Part shown: positions 1 to 11,815 of the stretch, one piece after another
Position numbering within the stretch: position 1 is the first letter of the stretch
Layout of the letters: every line of letters starts with the position of its first letter
Translations under genes and position numbers: made by a program
The notes under the pieces: generated by a model
What the model was told of the DNA's origin: nothing
Seen by the model: the letters and a program-made list of their open reading frames with translations, nothing else
Databases searched by the model: none
From: Nymphaea colorata
Lineage: Eukaryota > Streptophyta > Magnoliopsida > Nymphaeales > Nymphaeaceae
Assembly: GCF_008831285.2 (NCBI RefSeq)
Contig: NC_045141.1
Span: 15,734,106 to 15,798,105, forward strand
Direction: 5' to 3'
Length of the DNA stretch: 64,000 nt

Positions 1-309
1 AGAGAGGAGAGGAGACGATGAGAGAGCAGCCATCCTCTTGCATCTGCTTCCTCCTGCTCCTGCTGAGAACCGAGCATGGACTCTCTCTTATTATCTCTAA
101 CAACTTCGGATCTGGTTTCCCTTCCTTGTTTTCCAGGCAGATCTTCCTCAGATGACATGGTTGTATTAACTCTACCACCACCGCCTCCGTCGCCGCCGCC
201 ATCATCACCAGCACGCCTGCCGAGCCGCCGGAGAGGAGGGAAGAAGAGAAAATCAGAAACAACGAGCACCAAGAGCGGGAGGGAGTAGGCTTCACAAGTG
301 CTTAATTCT
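1..309 (+). promoter_or_regulatory. 5' leader of the BELL homeodomain gene, with a uORF
   Basis: This is purine- and pyrimidine-rich leader sequence before the first exon. An upstream ATG at 76 opens a 70-codon reading frame rich in proline, serine and basic residues, which stops with TAG at 286-288. It is in the same frame as the main protein, so only this stop and seven sense codons separate the two. A pyrimidine tract ending in CAG at 133-135 looks like a good splice acceptor, so the leader may be spliced and the uORF ATG may be intronic. Which is true cannot be told from sequence alone. Confidence 0.45.
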
Positions 310-3300
310 ATGTCCGAGAGCCTGCAAGAAGGATGCTTCGGATTCACGGATGCTTTTGGGAGGTTAGGAGTTCAGAGCCAGGAGCAACCTCAGATCCAGA
401 CAACCAAGATCGCTCAACAATCCGGCCTCTCCAAATTGAGGAACTTTCCGGGGTCGTCGAGCCTTGATAACATCCTGGAAGATCAACAGCAGGAGCAGCA
501 CCAAGAAGGTAACATCCATAGATACCGGAACGCAACCATGATGCTTTCAGAGATGTTCAACTATCAACAAGGAGACGATCTTCTTGGGACTCCATCCAAC
601 CTCCATGGGAAGCCGGGAGATGTTCTCAATTGGAGGAGGAGTCACAACAGCAGCAGCAGCAGTAGCAACAACAACATGAACAGCATCACCAATGATTGGT
701 ACAGTTCAAATAGGCAAGGGTCAGTCTTGAACCCACTCCATGTACCACACTTGGGAGTGGCAAAGGAAGTTGGCATCGGCAGTATCCAGGCCGCCCATGA
801 CGGCGATGACCAAGATCACGCCAATAATAATGGAGGGAACACCAGCAACCAGAAAAGTAATAGCAGTAGGCAAGATAATAACAGTAGTAGTATAGGGCAG
901 CATCATATTTCCAGCATAAATGCAGACGCAGCAGCCATGCAGCTGTTCTTGATGAACCGCGAGCAGGAGCAGTCTTCAGCTCCACAACACATGCTTCTCC
1001 CCAACCCCCTCCTCGACGGCCACCAATTCCACCAGCTGCATCCCAATTTCCTGCAGTCCATGGCTTTTCCGGCGAGTGGCAACAGCACGATTCCGTCGTC
1101 AATACAGCTGCAGCAGATGAACTGGGCAGCCGGCAAGAGCGCTGCGGAATTAGGGAAGGTACCGGAGAATCGAGGTCTTTCGCTATCGCTGTCGTCGCTG
1201 CAACACCTTGAGGCAGCGATGCATGGTGATGAACCAGCAGCTACTGCGGCTGTTGGGGGAGGGAAGGGGGAAGAATTGAGGATGGACGGTGATGCTTATT
1301 ACGCTCCCCATGCTCACCAGAGCGCTTTGTATTCACTGAGAAGTGGTATTGGAATCAACAGTGTTGTTGGTGCTGCTTCTGGGGGCGGTGCCGCTGTGCC
1401 AAGTCTTCAAGCTCTGCAGGTTCACCTATGCTCGAACCCATTAGCCTCGGTCTCGGTTCACTCGTCCATGATCCTCAGGAGCTCAAAGTATCTACGAGTC
1501 GCACAGGAGCTTCTGGAGGAATTCTGCAACGTGGGGAGGGGCCAGGTGAGGAGCAGAAGGATAGGGAAACAAGATTCTTTCAAAGGGGGCTCTACGAACA
1601 ACACGGGGGAGGGTAGCCTTTCCGCCTCTAACCCGTCATTGTCTTCCTCTGAAAGATTTGAGCACCAGAGAAAGAAGACCAAGCTGCTTGCCATGTTAGA
1701 TGAGGTTGGTCTCTCTCTCTCTCTCTCTCTCTCTCTTCCGTTGGCTTGTTGAGACAAGACAATCGGATTCTTAATTCGGAGAAATGGAGTTGGTGGGAGA
1801 TGGAGGCAAGTTGTTTATTTTTTACTACTTGAGGAGATCGATTGTACTTGGAATTTTGGGAGTGTAGTTTAAGGTAGGTCCAATCAGAAAAGACGGCACT
1901 TGATTGGGAAGATGGCATGTATCGTCAGGGAGAACCCAAAATATGAATGTTGGAAGGATCAGCCGAGGAACATAGGCTGCTACTTCGAGAAACATTACGG
2001 TTCTTACAAGCACAGCTGACCCTGCCGGAAGAATAAACTAAAGGGATAAAAAAAAGAAAGAGCAGAGAGTTTATTCCACTTCCTGCTCAATGATTCGATC
2101 TACATGGATCTCTAGGCTTTTTTTTCTTTCCTTCTCTATTTGGTCTTATTTGCTGCTGCTTCTGTTCCCCTTGTCCGATGCCGCGCTTTCTGCCCCTTCT
2201 TCTTCAACGTAAACTAATCATTAAACAGTGAACAGTGCTACATGTGGCTGCCTCTTTTTTGTTTTTTTGTTCATTTAAACTGCGAGACACTGTGTGTTCA
2301 GTAAATATCAACCATGGCAACCCACTTCTTCTTCACCATCTTCTTCCACTTCTTGAAAACAAGCAACCGATTATGTAAACATTCTACACTCTCCTTCTGT
2401 CGATCGGATTTGATCATTGGGCGGAAGCTTCCTTTCATGGCCGGGGGAGATGCTGCACCGGCCATTTAAACAAGAAGATGAGTAGTTGAAGTGGTCGAAT
2501 AATTGACCATGAACATGTGTAGGTGCAGAGGTAGATACGGGGCGGTACACCATTACTTCCTTTCCTTTACTTCTTCAACCAGTTTGAGTTTCTTTAGTTT
2601 TTTCCTCGTCTGTGTCTGAAAGGCTTTATATTCTTCTTAAACCCTTGTTTGTTTTCCCCGTAAAGTTAAGTACATGGTGTTATTATTACTTTCTCTCTTC
2701 TTCATTCGCATTGATCCAAGGGCTAATTTGATTATTATCATGGCTTCAAGGTGGATCGAAGATACGCCCACTACTGTGAGCAAATGCAACAGTTGGTGCA
2801 CTCGTTCGACTCGGTGCTGGGGATCGGTTCGGCGATGCCTTACACCTGCTTAGCGCAGAAGGCCATGTCCAGGCATTTCCGGTGCCTGAGGGACGCGATC
2901 GCCGATCAACTCAAGATAACGAGTGAGCTCCTGGGAGATAAGGACAGCGGAGGGATAGCGGGCATCACGAAGGGGGAGACTCCAAGGCTTCGACTTCTGG
3001 AGCAGAGCCTAAGGCAGCAGAGGGCGTTCCATCAGATGGGCATGATGGAGCAGGAGCCATGGCGACCTCAAAGAGGACTTCCTGAGCGTTCTGTCAGCAT
3101 TCTTAGAGCGTGGCTCTTCGAGCATTTTCTTCATCCGTATGTGCACCCTCCCCCACCCTTTTGCTTTCATACGTACTATGCGTTAGAGAGGGGGAGATCA
3201 CGTAGGCCTGTTGCCGATCCTTTTCTCAAGTCTGTTAAACTGTGTTTATGAACGAAACTTTTTCTGTGATGTCTCCTGCTGTATTCAGAGAAGCCATGAA

Positions 3301-5577
3301 TGTGGAACCAAATTTGACAAATTTTAGATGCTGAATTTTAGACACTAAATGTTTCACTCCTGAAATGTCCACGCCTTTTTCATGATTACTGCAATTCAAA
3401 CTCCTCATTTTGACTCCTAAGATAGATAACAAGGATAATAATTATTATAAATATAAAGTTCGCAGCAGCAATAGGTGCAGTTGCCGCAGCAGTGGTAGTA
3501 GCCTGACCAGTAGCCGCAGCAGCGGCGACAATTATTATAAATGGCTGTTCTAGTAATAATGATAAAGCGCGTTTTTAGTCTTCTTTCAGCTTAAGAAAAT
3601 AGAGAAAAGGAAAGATTTATGATTGTTGCAGTACTTCATCAATGTGTTCAGGCCATGTGGAACGATCAATCATTCTCAATGCTTTAGCTCTCTCTTATTT
3701 TCAGGTATCCAAGTGACGCCGATAAGCATCTGCTTTCTCGACAGACCGGCCTTTCCAGAAGCCAGGTTCGTCATCTTCCTCCCGTGAACAACTATTATAA
3801 TATAAACAGTCGTGAGCACCAAACCTAGAAAAGAGTTAAAAAAGAGAAGGGTGAAAAAGATACCAAAAGAGTTTCTCTTTTGTTTCCTGGTTGAGTTTCC
3901 TTTTTTTTTTTTTGTTCTTTCTTTCTTTAGTGAGACTGCTGTGAGAACTAGCGATTCACTTGGAGATGGCCTAGTTCACTTTAATATTCGTTTCCTCTGA
4001 ACCGACTATTGAAAATTCATTGTCGGAATGATAGCAAGATCAGATAAAAAGATTGTCTTTTCTGGTTTTTTAAGTGTCTTTTTCTCTTTGATGCATACTG
4101 AAAACAATGGCGACGTGAGATCTGATTTATGATAGGGGAGCAACTAGGGCAGCCTCTGTTGCAGCTAGCCTGCCTCTATGATAACAACAAAAGTAAAGAA
4201 TCCACCCCTCCCCACTTGCTTCTCTTGGTGCTTCTTTCCACAGATGAAACGATGGAGCGGATAACTCTACCTCCTATAAATAACACAGTGCCCGAGATAT
4301 AGCATAATTATCTTTAATCACATCTTTATCAAACTCCATGTGGAGCTTTGCTTTTGCTGTGGGTATTGTTTCAAATGCAAGTACAAAACGTATAACTAAC
4401 ATGGGTATTGAGGATAATGCACAGAGCTTGCTTTTCTTGGCTACAGCCTTTTCTAGCTTTCCCTTTTGCCCTTTCCGTGCAACAAAATCAATCAATATGC
4501 TGCAAGAGTTTATTATCATTATTACTATTGCTTCCATAAAAGGTACGCGAGAGCAGAGTTGCAGAGCTTCATTCAAAACATTAATGCACGTTCTCTCTCA
4601 GCCGAGATTTGTTAACTGAAAAAAACATATGACAAACTAAAAGGAGCCTATGAACTTCCATCTTTTGGAAGTTAAGAAAAAGAGGAAATTAATGCCTAAA
4701 GCTATATAACATATATATAAAGGGGGAGCAGCAGCCAAGTGTTACTGAATGTTGAATTCTAATCTTCTTGGCAGCTATATCCTCACTTGGTTTTGAATGC
4801 AACCTCTGCCACAAGTATGAGAGGAACTGCATGTATCGTATAATCGTGTACCTTGCTCTTCTTTTGGTTATCTCCGCTTTGATATGTTCAATTTTTTTTG
4901 TTCCCTCAAAGATGGTTTACGTGGGGTATATTTGCACAGCATGGTCACGCTTTTCATGGGTTTTACAGGTCTCGAACTGGTTCATTAATGCCAGGGTCCG
5001 GTTGTGGAAACCCATGGTAGAGGAGATGTACCAAGAAGAAGCCAAAGAAGATGCTGGCCCTGCGGGTTCTGCTGCTGCTGCCGCTGCAGGCGGTGCAGAG
5101 GGCGCAGCGTCGTCAGGCGGCAAAAGATGCGATGTCAATACGGCGGAAAAGGATGAGACGTCCAATCCTGCAGAGACCGCAATCAATAAACACACCAATC
5201 TGGCAGCAGCTGCAGCGGCTGCAGCAGCGGCGACTTCCAGCAGCAACAATAACAACTACCACCACCACCGCCACCCCCCATTTCCCGAGGGCCAAAAACA
5301 CGGCGGAAACCTCCATCTAAGCGACACCCCACCACCGCTTGGACCGCCCCTGGCCGCAGATCCCGCCCCCTTCGACTTTTCGGGAGCCGGGTTCGACCAG
5401 AAGACCAGAGTCAACGTCGAACCGGGTTTGACAGCGCCCTTGGGGTACGGGACGAGCGGGATGTACCGGGCCCGTGACCTCAACCACATCTCGCTCACTC
5501 TGGGGCTGAGACACGCCGGCGGGTTGCCGGAGCAGCGCAGGTTTCCGGCGGTACCCGAGGGTCGGGGATTCAATTAA
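310..5577 (+). CDS. BLH9: BEL1-like homeodomain transcription factor, PENNYWISE/POUND-FOOLISH type
   Basis: The exons I infer are 310-1704, 2751-3136, 3705-3765 and 4969-5577, giving about 816 residues. All junctions are GT-AG, and exon 3 has the 61-nt size typical of BELL genes. Exon 1 is rich in Q, N and S, has a ZIBEL-like GLSLSLSS near residue 289 and the SKY box ([20 protein letters not shown]) near 391-410. Exon 2 carries the BELL domain (from [12 protein letters not shown], about 466 on). The TALE homeodomain spans about 569-630, with the PYP loop extension and [13 protein letters not shown]. The C-terminal part has polyalanine and histidine runs and ends in a second ZIBEL motif, [12 protein letters not shown]. 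The [13 protein letters not shown] form, PSDADKHLL and [10 protein letters not shown] match the PNY/PNF clade from memory. Such proteins act in the nucleus as heterodimers with KNOX factors in meristem maintenance, internode patterning and abscission or replum development. The start is the first ATG after the in-frame TAG at 286; a GTG at 298 is not a plausible start. The protein is longer than the usual 580-680 residues because of low-complexity runs. PNY versus PNF is not resolved. Confidence 0.93.
1705..2750 (+). other. Intron 1 of the BELL gene
   Basis: This 1046-bp intron is pyrimidine-rich with several T tracts. Apart from the CT microsatellite at its start, I see no coding region, RNA gene or inverted repeat. 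The acceptor is a CAAG ending at 2750, and the next exon resumes with the conserved VDRRY of the BELL domain. Confidence 0.85.
1711..1736 (+). repeat. CT microsatellite just inside intron 1 of the BELL gene
   Basis: About a dozen CT dinucleotides begin six bases after the inferred donor GT at 1705-1706. Read through in the exon 1 frame, they encode alternating leucine and serine before a TGA at 1750-1752. Confidence 0.9.
3766..4968 (+). other. Intron 3 of the BELL gene
   Basis: This 1203-bp intron separates the first two helices of the homeodomain from the recognition helix exon. It is AT-rich, with long T runs, and no gene is visible in it. Intron 2 (3137-3704) is likewise plain; it has a small degenerate GCAGCAG-rich patch at about 3463-3525. 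Confidence 0.85.
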
Positions 5578-7643
5578 ACCGGAGAAATCCAAGTCCTTAG
5601 GGGCCTCGCCGGCGGAGTACAGAGAAGGGATGAAGAGTCATTGTCTAGAGGGATAAGGCTGAGACAGGGCTCAGGGTTGCGTGGATGCATGGGTGCATGG
5701 CTGGACATCGTCAGGTACGTTCTCGGTATCCATATATTTGTACGTCATATGTACGCTTCTTAAATGGAGGAAAATCCTTTATTCGAATATTTATAGCTAA
5801 ATTTTAATTTATATCGTGTCAAAGCGACGTGATTGAATACGTTGATAATTTTTTCGGGTTTCTTTGTGTAGGGATATATTTATAATAATCGATTGTTTGC
5901 CACTTCTTTCTCTCTCTCTTCTTCTCTCTCGCGTGTCTGACAGAGGGGAAAGGTTTTAAGATGACCTATATGTTATTTATCTTTGGTTACCCGGCACTTG
6001 CTGCTCATACAAGAGGGATGTTTTGATCACAAGGAGTAGAATATTGGAACGCATATTTTTAGAATACAAATGCCAATAATCTACTTTCTTTTGAAAAAAA
6101 GCATGGTATGAATATGTCTAGTGTTTCTCCCGTAGGCGTAACAACAATTCATAATCATCCCATATTTCTCATAATAAGAACGTGGTTCTTACAGCATTTG
6201 TTCTACTTACTTGTTTCAAGAACATAATGTTCTTCTTCTTACTTACTTACTTACAGGACACCCTCTTAATTTGGCTCGCAAAACCAAAGCCATTGATTGG
6301 TAAACCATCTTTCCTCATGTTATCACTGCTAGTTGTTTTTGGCCGGTGTCATTACCTAAAGCTTGTTTGCATGTATGTGTCATGTGCGTGTGTAGCGAAT
6401 GTGTCTACATGTATCGCATGCATGCACAAGTACGTATGTGTATATGTCTGCTCATCCATCTATCAGGCATTTGGTTAAGTACCTACTCGAGGGCGGAGTC
6501 AGAAAATTCTCGCTAAGTAGCCTTACTTAGATAAGTTTAAATTTTTAAGAGGCAATAGTATGTAAATTAAAAAAACTGCCATGAGATACCAATATAAAAA
6601 TAAATACTTTTTTGTTGGCCTGAACAATTGCACACTTGCCTCAACCCGTGTACCCAATCCATGAATTTGGAATTTCCTTTCATTTGGGAAGACGCATAGA
6701 TTTTATATAGTTAAATCTAGCAACGTAAGTAGACTCTCGGTATTGAAGAACCTAAGCTGACATGTAAGACCTAAATTAAGTAGTGACGTACCAATAGGTC
6801 ACTATGAGCCATGAAAGAGTACGTTCAAATTAAACCTCAATCTTCATATTAGAACATTACATATCCGGGTACTTCCAAGTTTTTTGAGCCAGTGTCTTAT
6901 GCCCGTGAATGTTAGGCCTAAATGTCACATGATACTTGTATCCGGGGAGAGAGCATAGCTAATTCCTCCACAAAATCTTCGTCCTCTTGTTGCTGGAAGT
7001 GATCCACAAATCCTAGAGATAATTAGGCCCGAGGAACGAATGATTTCATTTCTATTCTTCAGTATATATACATTTCTATTCTTCAGTATATATGTGTGTG
7101 TCTGTGAGCCCTCACTCGGCATTTACATGTACATCTATGGACAACAAATATGAAATATTGATCTACTAGCCCTCACCATGTGGCTCCGCTACTGCTTGGA
7201 GCCACTGGCATCTCCTCCTGCCATCGCCAGCAGGTCCGCTAGATGGCATCACCCTGTCGGCAACAGTGAGGAGAGTAGCCGGGTGGCTCCCCTTTCCCCT
7301 ACCCACGGCTCTACCCACGGTGGGTACAGGTAGGGGGAGACTAGGCAGCTTCTCCACTGGCTTCACCGGCCAGGCTGACGATGCTCAGCAGCCAGCCTCA
7401 CCATTATCTATTTAATTTAATCAAGCTAGCAATACAGATTTATGAACTAAATAAGAGTTAATTAATTCAAAAAATATGATCTTATGAGTTGAACTGAGTC
7501 TTGTAACCTAGTGAACATGAGCTTGATCGAGCTGATCTTGATGTGCATTCCTTTAAGTAATTTTGCTTAATCAAACGACTTATAAACCGAGTTTAGAGAA
7601 TTAAGTATGAAAATTAAGCTGATGTATCGACAGGCTGGGCCCT

Positions 7644-7800
7644 TAGGGGCTGTTTGTTAACAGTAACATTCGGTTACTACCCCACGAACCTGCAACAAAA
7701 AGTAGGGTAAATTCATAAGACACCATGATAAGTGTTTCATGCATCTACTCCATTTTTTTTAGGCAAATTATGAAACAGTAACAATATGTTACTTTTGCTC
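7644..7800. mobile_element. MITE-like element with TGTTTG end, hAT-like, decayed
   Basis: The left part reads GGGGCTGTTTGTTAACAGTA followed by GTTACTAC. The right part has AAACAGTAACAATATGTTAC. These two blocks form an imperfect inverted repeat. The words CATGAACCT and ACGAACCT, and AACAGTAAC, recur in copies at 18424, 39040, 40793 and 43467, supporting a dispersed family. No transposase is present. Ends are approximate. Confidence 0.5.
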
Positions 7801-8265
7801 TTGAAGTAAGCCTTATGTCGACCATATGTTTGAGCTCCTTTCACTTATCCATTTTATAAGTACAGCGGCAGCTTTCCAACTAAACCAAATTAAATCACTT
7901 TCCTTTACTCCAGAATTACTATTGGGAAAAGACTTGATTAGTCTCGCATGGAAATATAATTTTGTCTCATCAGTCACGATCAAATAGATCCACGAAATCA
8001 TTGAGAATAAATAAACACAGTTAATTTAATAGCATTATCTATTTTCTCATTCATTAGCTGGTCCTTCGTCATGCTTACGAAAGAAAAGTTACAGCAGGCC
8101 ATATATTGCCCTGCTGAGAAACATCATGCTTGAATTCTTTTAGGTTGGGTTTAATATTAAAACCATGGATTTCGTCTTTATCGGAGATTTGAAATGCATG
8201 GTTGTGAGATTCGACATTTGCTAAAACAATGAATTTCAAATTGAAATCCAGCCTTGGTTCTGAGG

Positions 8266-8725
8266 TCCAGGTACTCTATATGTTTGACTCGGGCTGCATA
8301 ACGAGCCGAGCCAACTCAGGCTTGACTCAAACTCGCTTGAAAAAACTCTGTTCGTGCTCAACTCGTTTATAAATGAGCCGAGTTTGAGCTTACAATGATA
8401 CTCAAAATGATAAATGAGTCGAGTTCGAGTTTTGGAAACTCGACTCATTTACACCCGACCCGACTCGGAAAATGGTACTCTATGTAATTTTGCCCGAACC
8501 GGTTTCACAAGTTATACGAGTTAAAAGAGTTACACGAGTTAACACTTACGTGAGTTGAACGAGTTAATGCTTACATTAGTTAACGCCTAAACAAATTAAA
8601 TGGGTTAAACGACTTGAGTTCAAGCTCGAGCTTGCTATAAGGAGCTCGAGCTCGAGTTTTTTTGAGCCGAGTCGTGTTAGAGCTGGCCATGCTCGGGCTC
8701 AACTTGGCTCGTGCGCAACCCTAAA
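8266..8725. repeat. CTCGAG/GAGCCGAG degenerate repeat element (family B), decayed
   Basis: The stretch consists of many degenerate copies of words such as GAGCCGAG, GAGCTCGAG, CGAGTT and ACTCGACTC. The same composition occurs at about 17590-17790 and within the better preserved element at 53294-53691. No protein is encoded. Edges are not sharp here. Confidence 0.6.
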
Positions 8726-11700
8726 TCCAGGGCTATAAAAAATGGAACCTTAAGAACAACAATAAAACCCTTTTGGATATCTTCTCGGTCATATGTTTGC
8801 ACACTGGTGTAGCATTAGCTCGTATAGTTAGAGCTCTGAAATGTAGCGTAATTAATCCACAGCAAATCTGTGAATAGATATCAAACTTCTCATAGTCTCT
8901 GGCAATATGTCATAGATGGACAAATGAAAAGCATGAGTTGGAAGGATTTGAATCTCGCCTACATTTCGTGATTTGGATCTTGTTCGCATCAGTATGTACA
9001 TATGATCACAGTCAACAAACAAATTTCTGTGGATCCGCACTCTATTCATTCTAAATGATACACGATTCTTTGCTGCAACGAATCCATTACTGTTCATTTA
9101 GAAGATCGAATCCAACCCATTAACGCCCCTACCCAAATGTTCAATTAAAGACAAATATGTTCTTTTCTTAGGCATTAATCATGCATTTTTTCTTTTGCCA
9201 ACCACCAAGCCTTGCAACTATATAACTTGATAGTAGGTAATTAGCTATGTACAGTACCCAATGACTCAAGTTCAGTAGGGTTTACCAGCTAAAAAAAAGA
9301 TTTTAAAAGTAAAATGTATGTTATTGGAAAATACTCGTTAATTCCTTTCTTATTATCATTTGATTAAAAGAAGAGTAACTTTTATTGTGATCAGTCGAGA
9401 TTCGAAGATGCAAAGCATAGGGATTAGATGAGCATGAAAAAAGATAAAAAGGAAAAAGGTTGCATGTGAGCAACTTTTGCGCGAACAAATCAACACGAAG
9501 CGCACAAGATTTTCTTTCGAAAAAAAAAAAAAAAAGTAGTCACGATCTCGTACCGACCTCTTTTTGAAACAAAATATTTTGTTGTGGTTTTCTCTGCGAG
9601 TTTCAGCTACACGGCTCCTGAAATAGGATTAAAATAGGACCAATTAATAATGCAAGTTGGCTTCTTCCTCGAAGCATGAACTTTTTTTTATCGACTTATA
9701 TTATTAGGCAAGTAGGCGTTAGGCAGATTTATAGATGTATCCGATTATTTACTGTTTACTTATGTGTCTTCTGCTGCCAAGGTGGAGCCAAGTCATCGGC
9801 TTCACATTTATAATTTGTTTTTTTAATTGTTGATACCGGACGTGTTAGCTTGAATCAGTTTTATTTGAATCCAAATGACAAGAGAATAATTAATTAATAG
9901 TAAAGTAGGTGCATTAACAGGCTCGTCCTTATTTTACTATTTGCTTTCGGGTGAGCGGAAGGAAATCCCATCGTTCGAGTGAGGTTCAAGGCTGCTTTAG
10001 TGCCTGAGTATAGCAGTAGCACCCCATACTATGCTCCAACTTGTATATTAATGCGGTTTCCTTTTATATCATAAAATTGACCACCTACCAACTTGTATAC
10101 TATTTGCTTAATTTTCATAATGCTCGATTCAAAATAATTCGGTTCAGATGGACCTATTGGAGCACCTGTTTGGATGTTTTTTCAGAGAGATTTTTAACCA
10201 AGTTCTTGATCTTCAAAGGTGGTCCATATCAAATAAGGGGAGATCTTGTAGCCTGACCAAGCACTGAATCTGGACTGTACCCAACGATGGGGTTCGTATA
10301 GATCATCCAAACGAGTCCAACTGGCCTCGTTTGGTCTCTTTCTTTAAGCGTGTTCACGAGCAACGCATGAATAAGTTGCAAAGTAAGCTGAGCCCACTTG
10401 GGCAGCCCTTGTTCATACTGGGCTCATTGTTATATATATATAAAGACCTGTTTAGAGTCATTTTCACGAGCCACTGGGCTCGAATACACCTTAGCTCTGA
10501 TTGAAAGCCACAAGGGCCAAACTCACCATTTGAGAACCAAAGGGTCTTCTGACGTAATGGGTAGGCCTTGGCTGCTATGCAGAAAAGATCCTTCAGTTAT
10601 GGTCCATGCTCGTAGGCATCACACTCCGAGCCAAAGCTGTAGGCGTGCAACTTGGTGCCACGAAGTAGATCAGTCGTTTTCGTGATGCGCTGCTCCAAAG
10701 AGAGCTCAGTTTGGGGTTGATTTTCCTTTTTGGAACTTGTTTTCCTTCCCGTGTTTGTGTCAACTGGCAAAATGTCCTCCAAAATAAGTTTTCACAATGA
10801 AATTTGTAAAACAGTTCAGGAAAGAAGACAAAGGAGTCTTGATGTGTAAGCTAATAAGGTGTAGGATTGCTGAGGAGTCAGACTGGCAGCAATTGGATTG
10901 CTGTGGGCAAACGGTGGATGCACTACAATTCAATTGATGAATGTTCCGCTTCCTACCCAGGTTCTAACGCATCCTTAGTTCCTAAGAGCACAGGAAAAGA
11001 GAGGTGGTTTTGGCATCTTTTTGAATCGCCAATATGGTGTAGGATTTTCTATATGAATTGGGAACATATATCCGGAGACAGATGTAGATGGATGCTTACA
11101 ACCAGTATGCAGCAGAAAAGCAACCAGCTAAAGCCATAAATTCCTGTGGAGGAAGACTACTCTGACGGCAATCTAGAGCATGAAATATGGCAACCCAATG
11201 TGACGAGTTACAACGCATCAAATACTGCCAGAGTCCCATGCAAGTTGTTCAACTCAAAGGTAGCATCCAAAAAATAAGACAAATCACCAGATGAACGGCA
11301 ACCACACGATCACCAGGTTTTGCTCTCAGAAAAAACCAACAGATTATACAGTATGAAAGATTCAGCAAGATCAGAAGTTTTTTCATGTACATGCTTTCCG
11401 TGTTCTGCTCTCCAGGTCACACATGACTTCCAGGTTTGAATGTTCGATAGCGTCTAAATCCTGGCGTCCTAGTTAATTTCTCTACGTGGCTCGATATTTT
11501 TTAGCAGATTAGCTTAGCTGTTATACGAAGTATTGGATCGATGGAACAGTGGCATCAGTAAAGAATTGAAATCTTACATTACAAGAGAAAAACCAAACAC
11601 TCGTTCGTTTCCTTCCTGCGAACATCCTACAGTAGAAGCAGAGTGCCGTCTGCAACAGTTCTCTGTGCAGTTATGCGAGCAAACTCAACTTTCTTGCTAT

Positions 11701-11815
11701 GTTCTGGGCATCACCAATCCATACAGTATCCTCCTTGGTTGGACTAATCCTGACATGAAGGAATGGAGTTTTGTATAGAGAAGCCAAGATGTGGGGAAAA
11801 CAAATAACCATTAAA

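Larger units (their letters stand above)
5578..11815. other. Gene-free interval between the BELL and BTB genes
   Basis: The first few hundred bases are probably the 3' UTR of the BELL gene. The rest is AT-rich, and short open frames on both strands have no recognisable product. It contains a hAT-like small element (about 7644-7800) and a CTCGAG-motif repeat (about 8266-8725). A patch with the words GGCGGAGTCAGAAA (6493-6506) and GTGGCTCCGCTACTGC (7180-7195) resembles the edges of a decayed transposon. The last kilobase lies downstream of the BTB stop codon and may include its 3' UTR. Confidence 0.6.

Noticed and set aside
4768..4968. Open frame upstream of BELL exon 4
   Set aside because: It is intron 3 sequence that happens to be open. 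The acceptor at 4967-4968 restores the homeodomain recognition helix directly.
5051..5573. Several frames of 67-112 codons overlapping BELL exon 4 on both strands
   Set aside because: They are shadow frames caused by GC-rich, GCN-repeat coding sequence.
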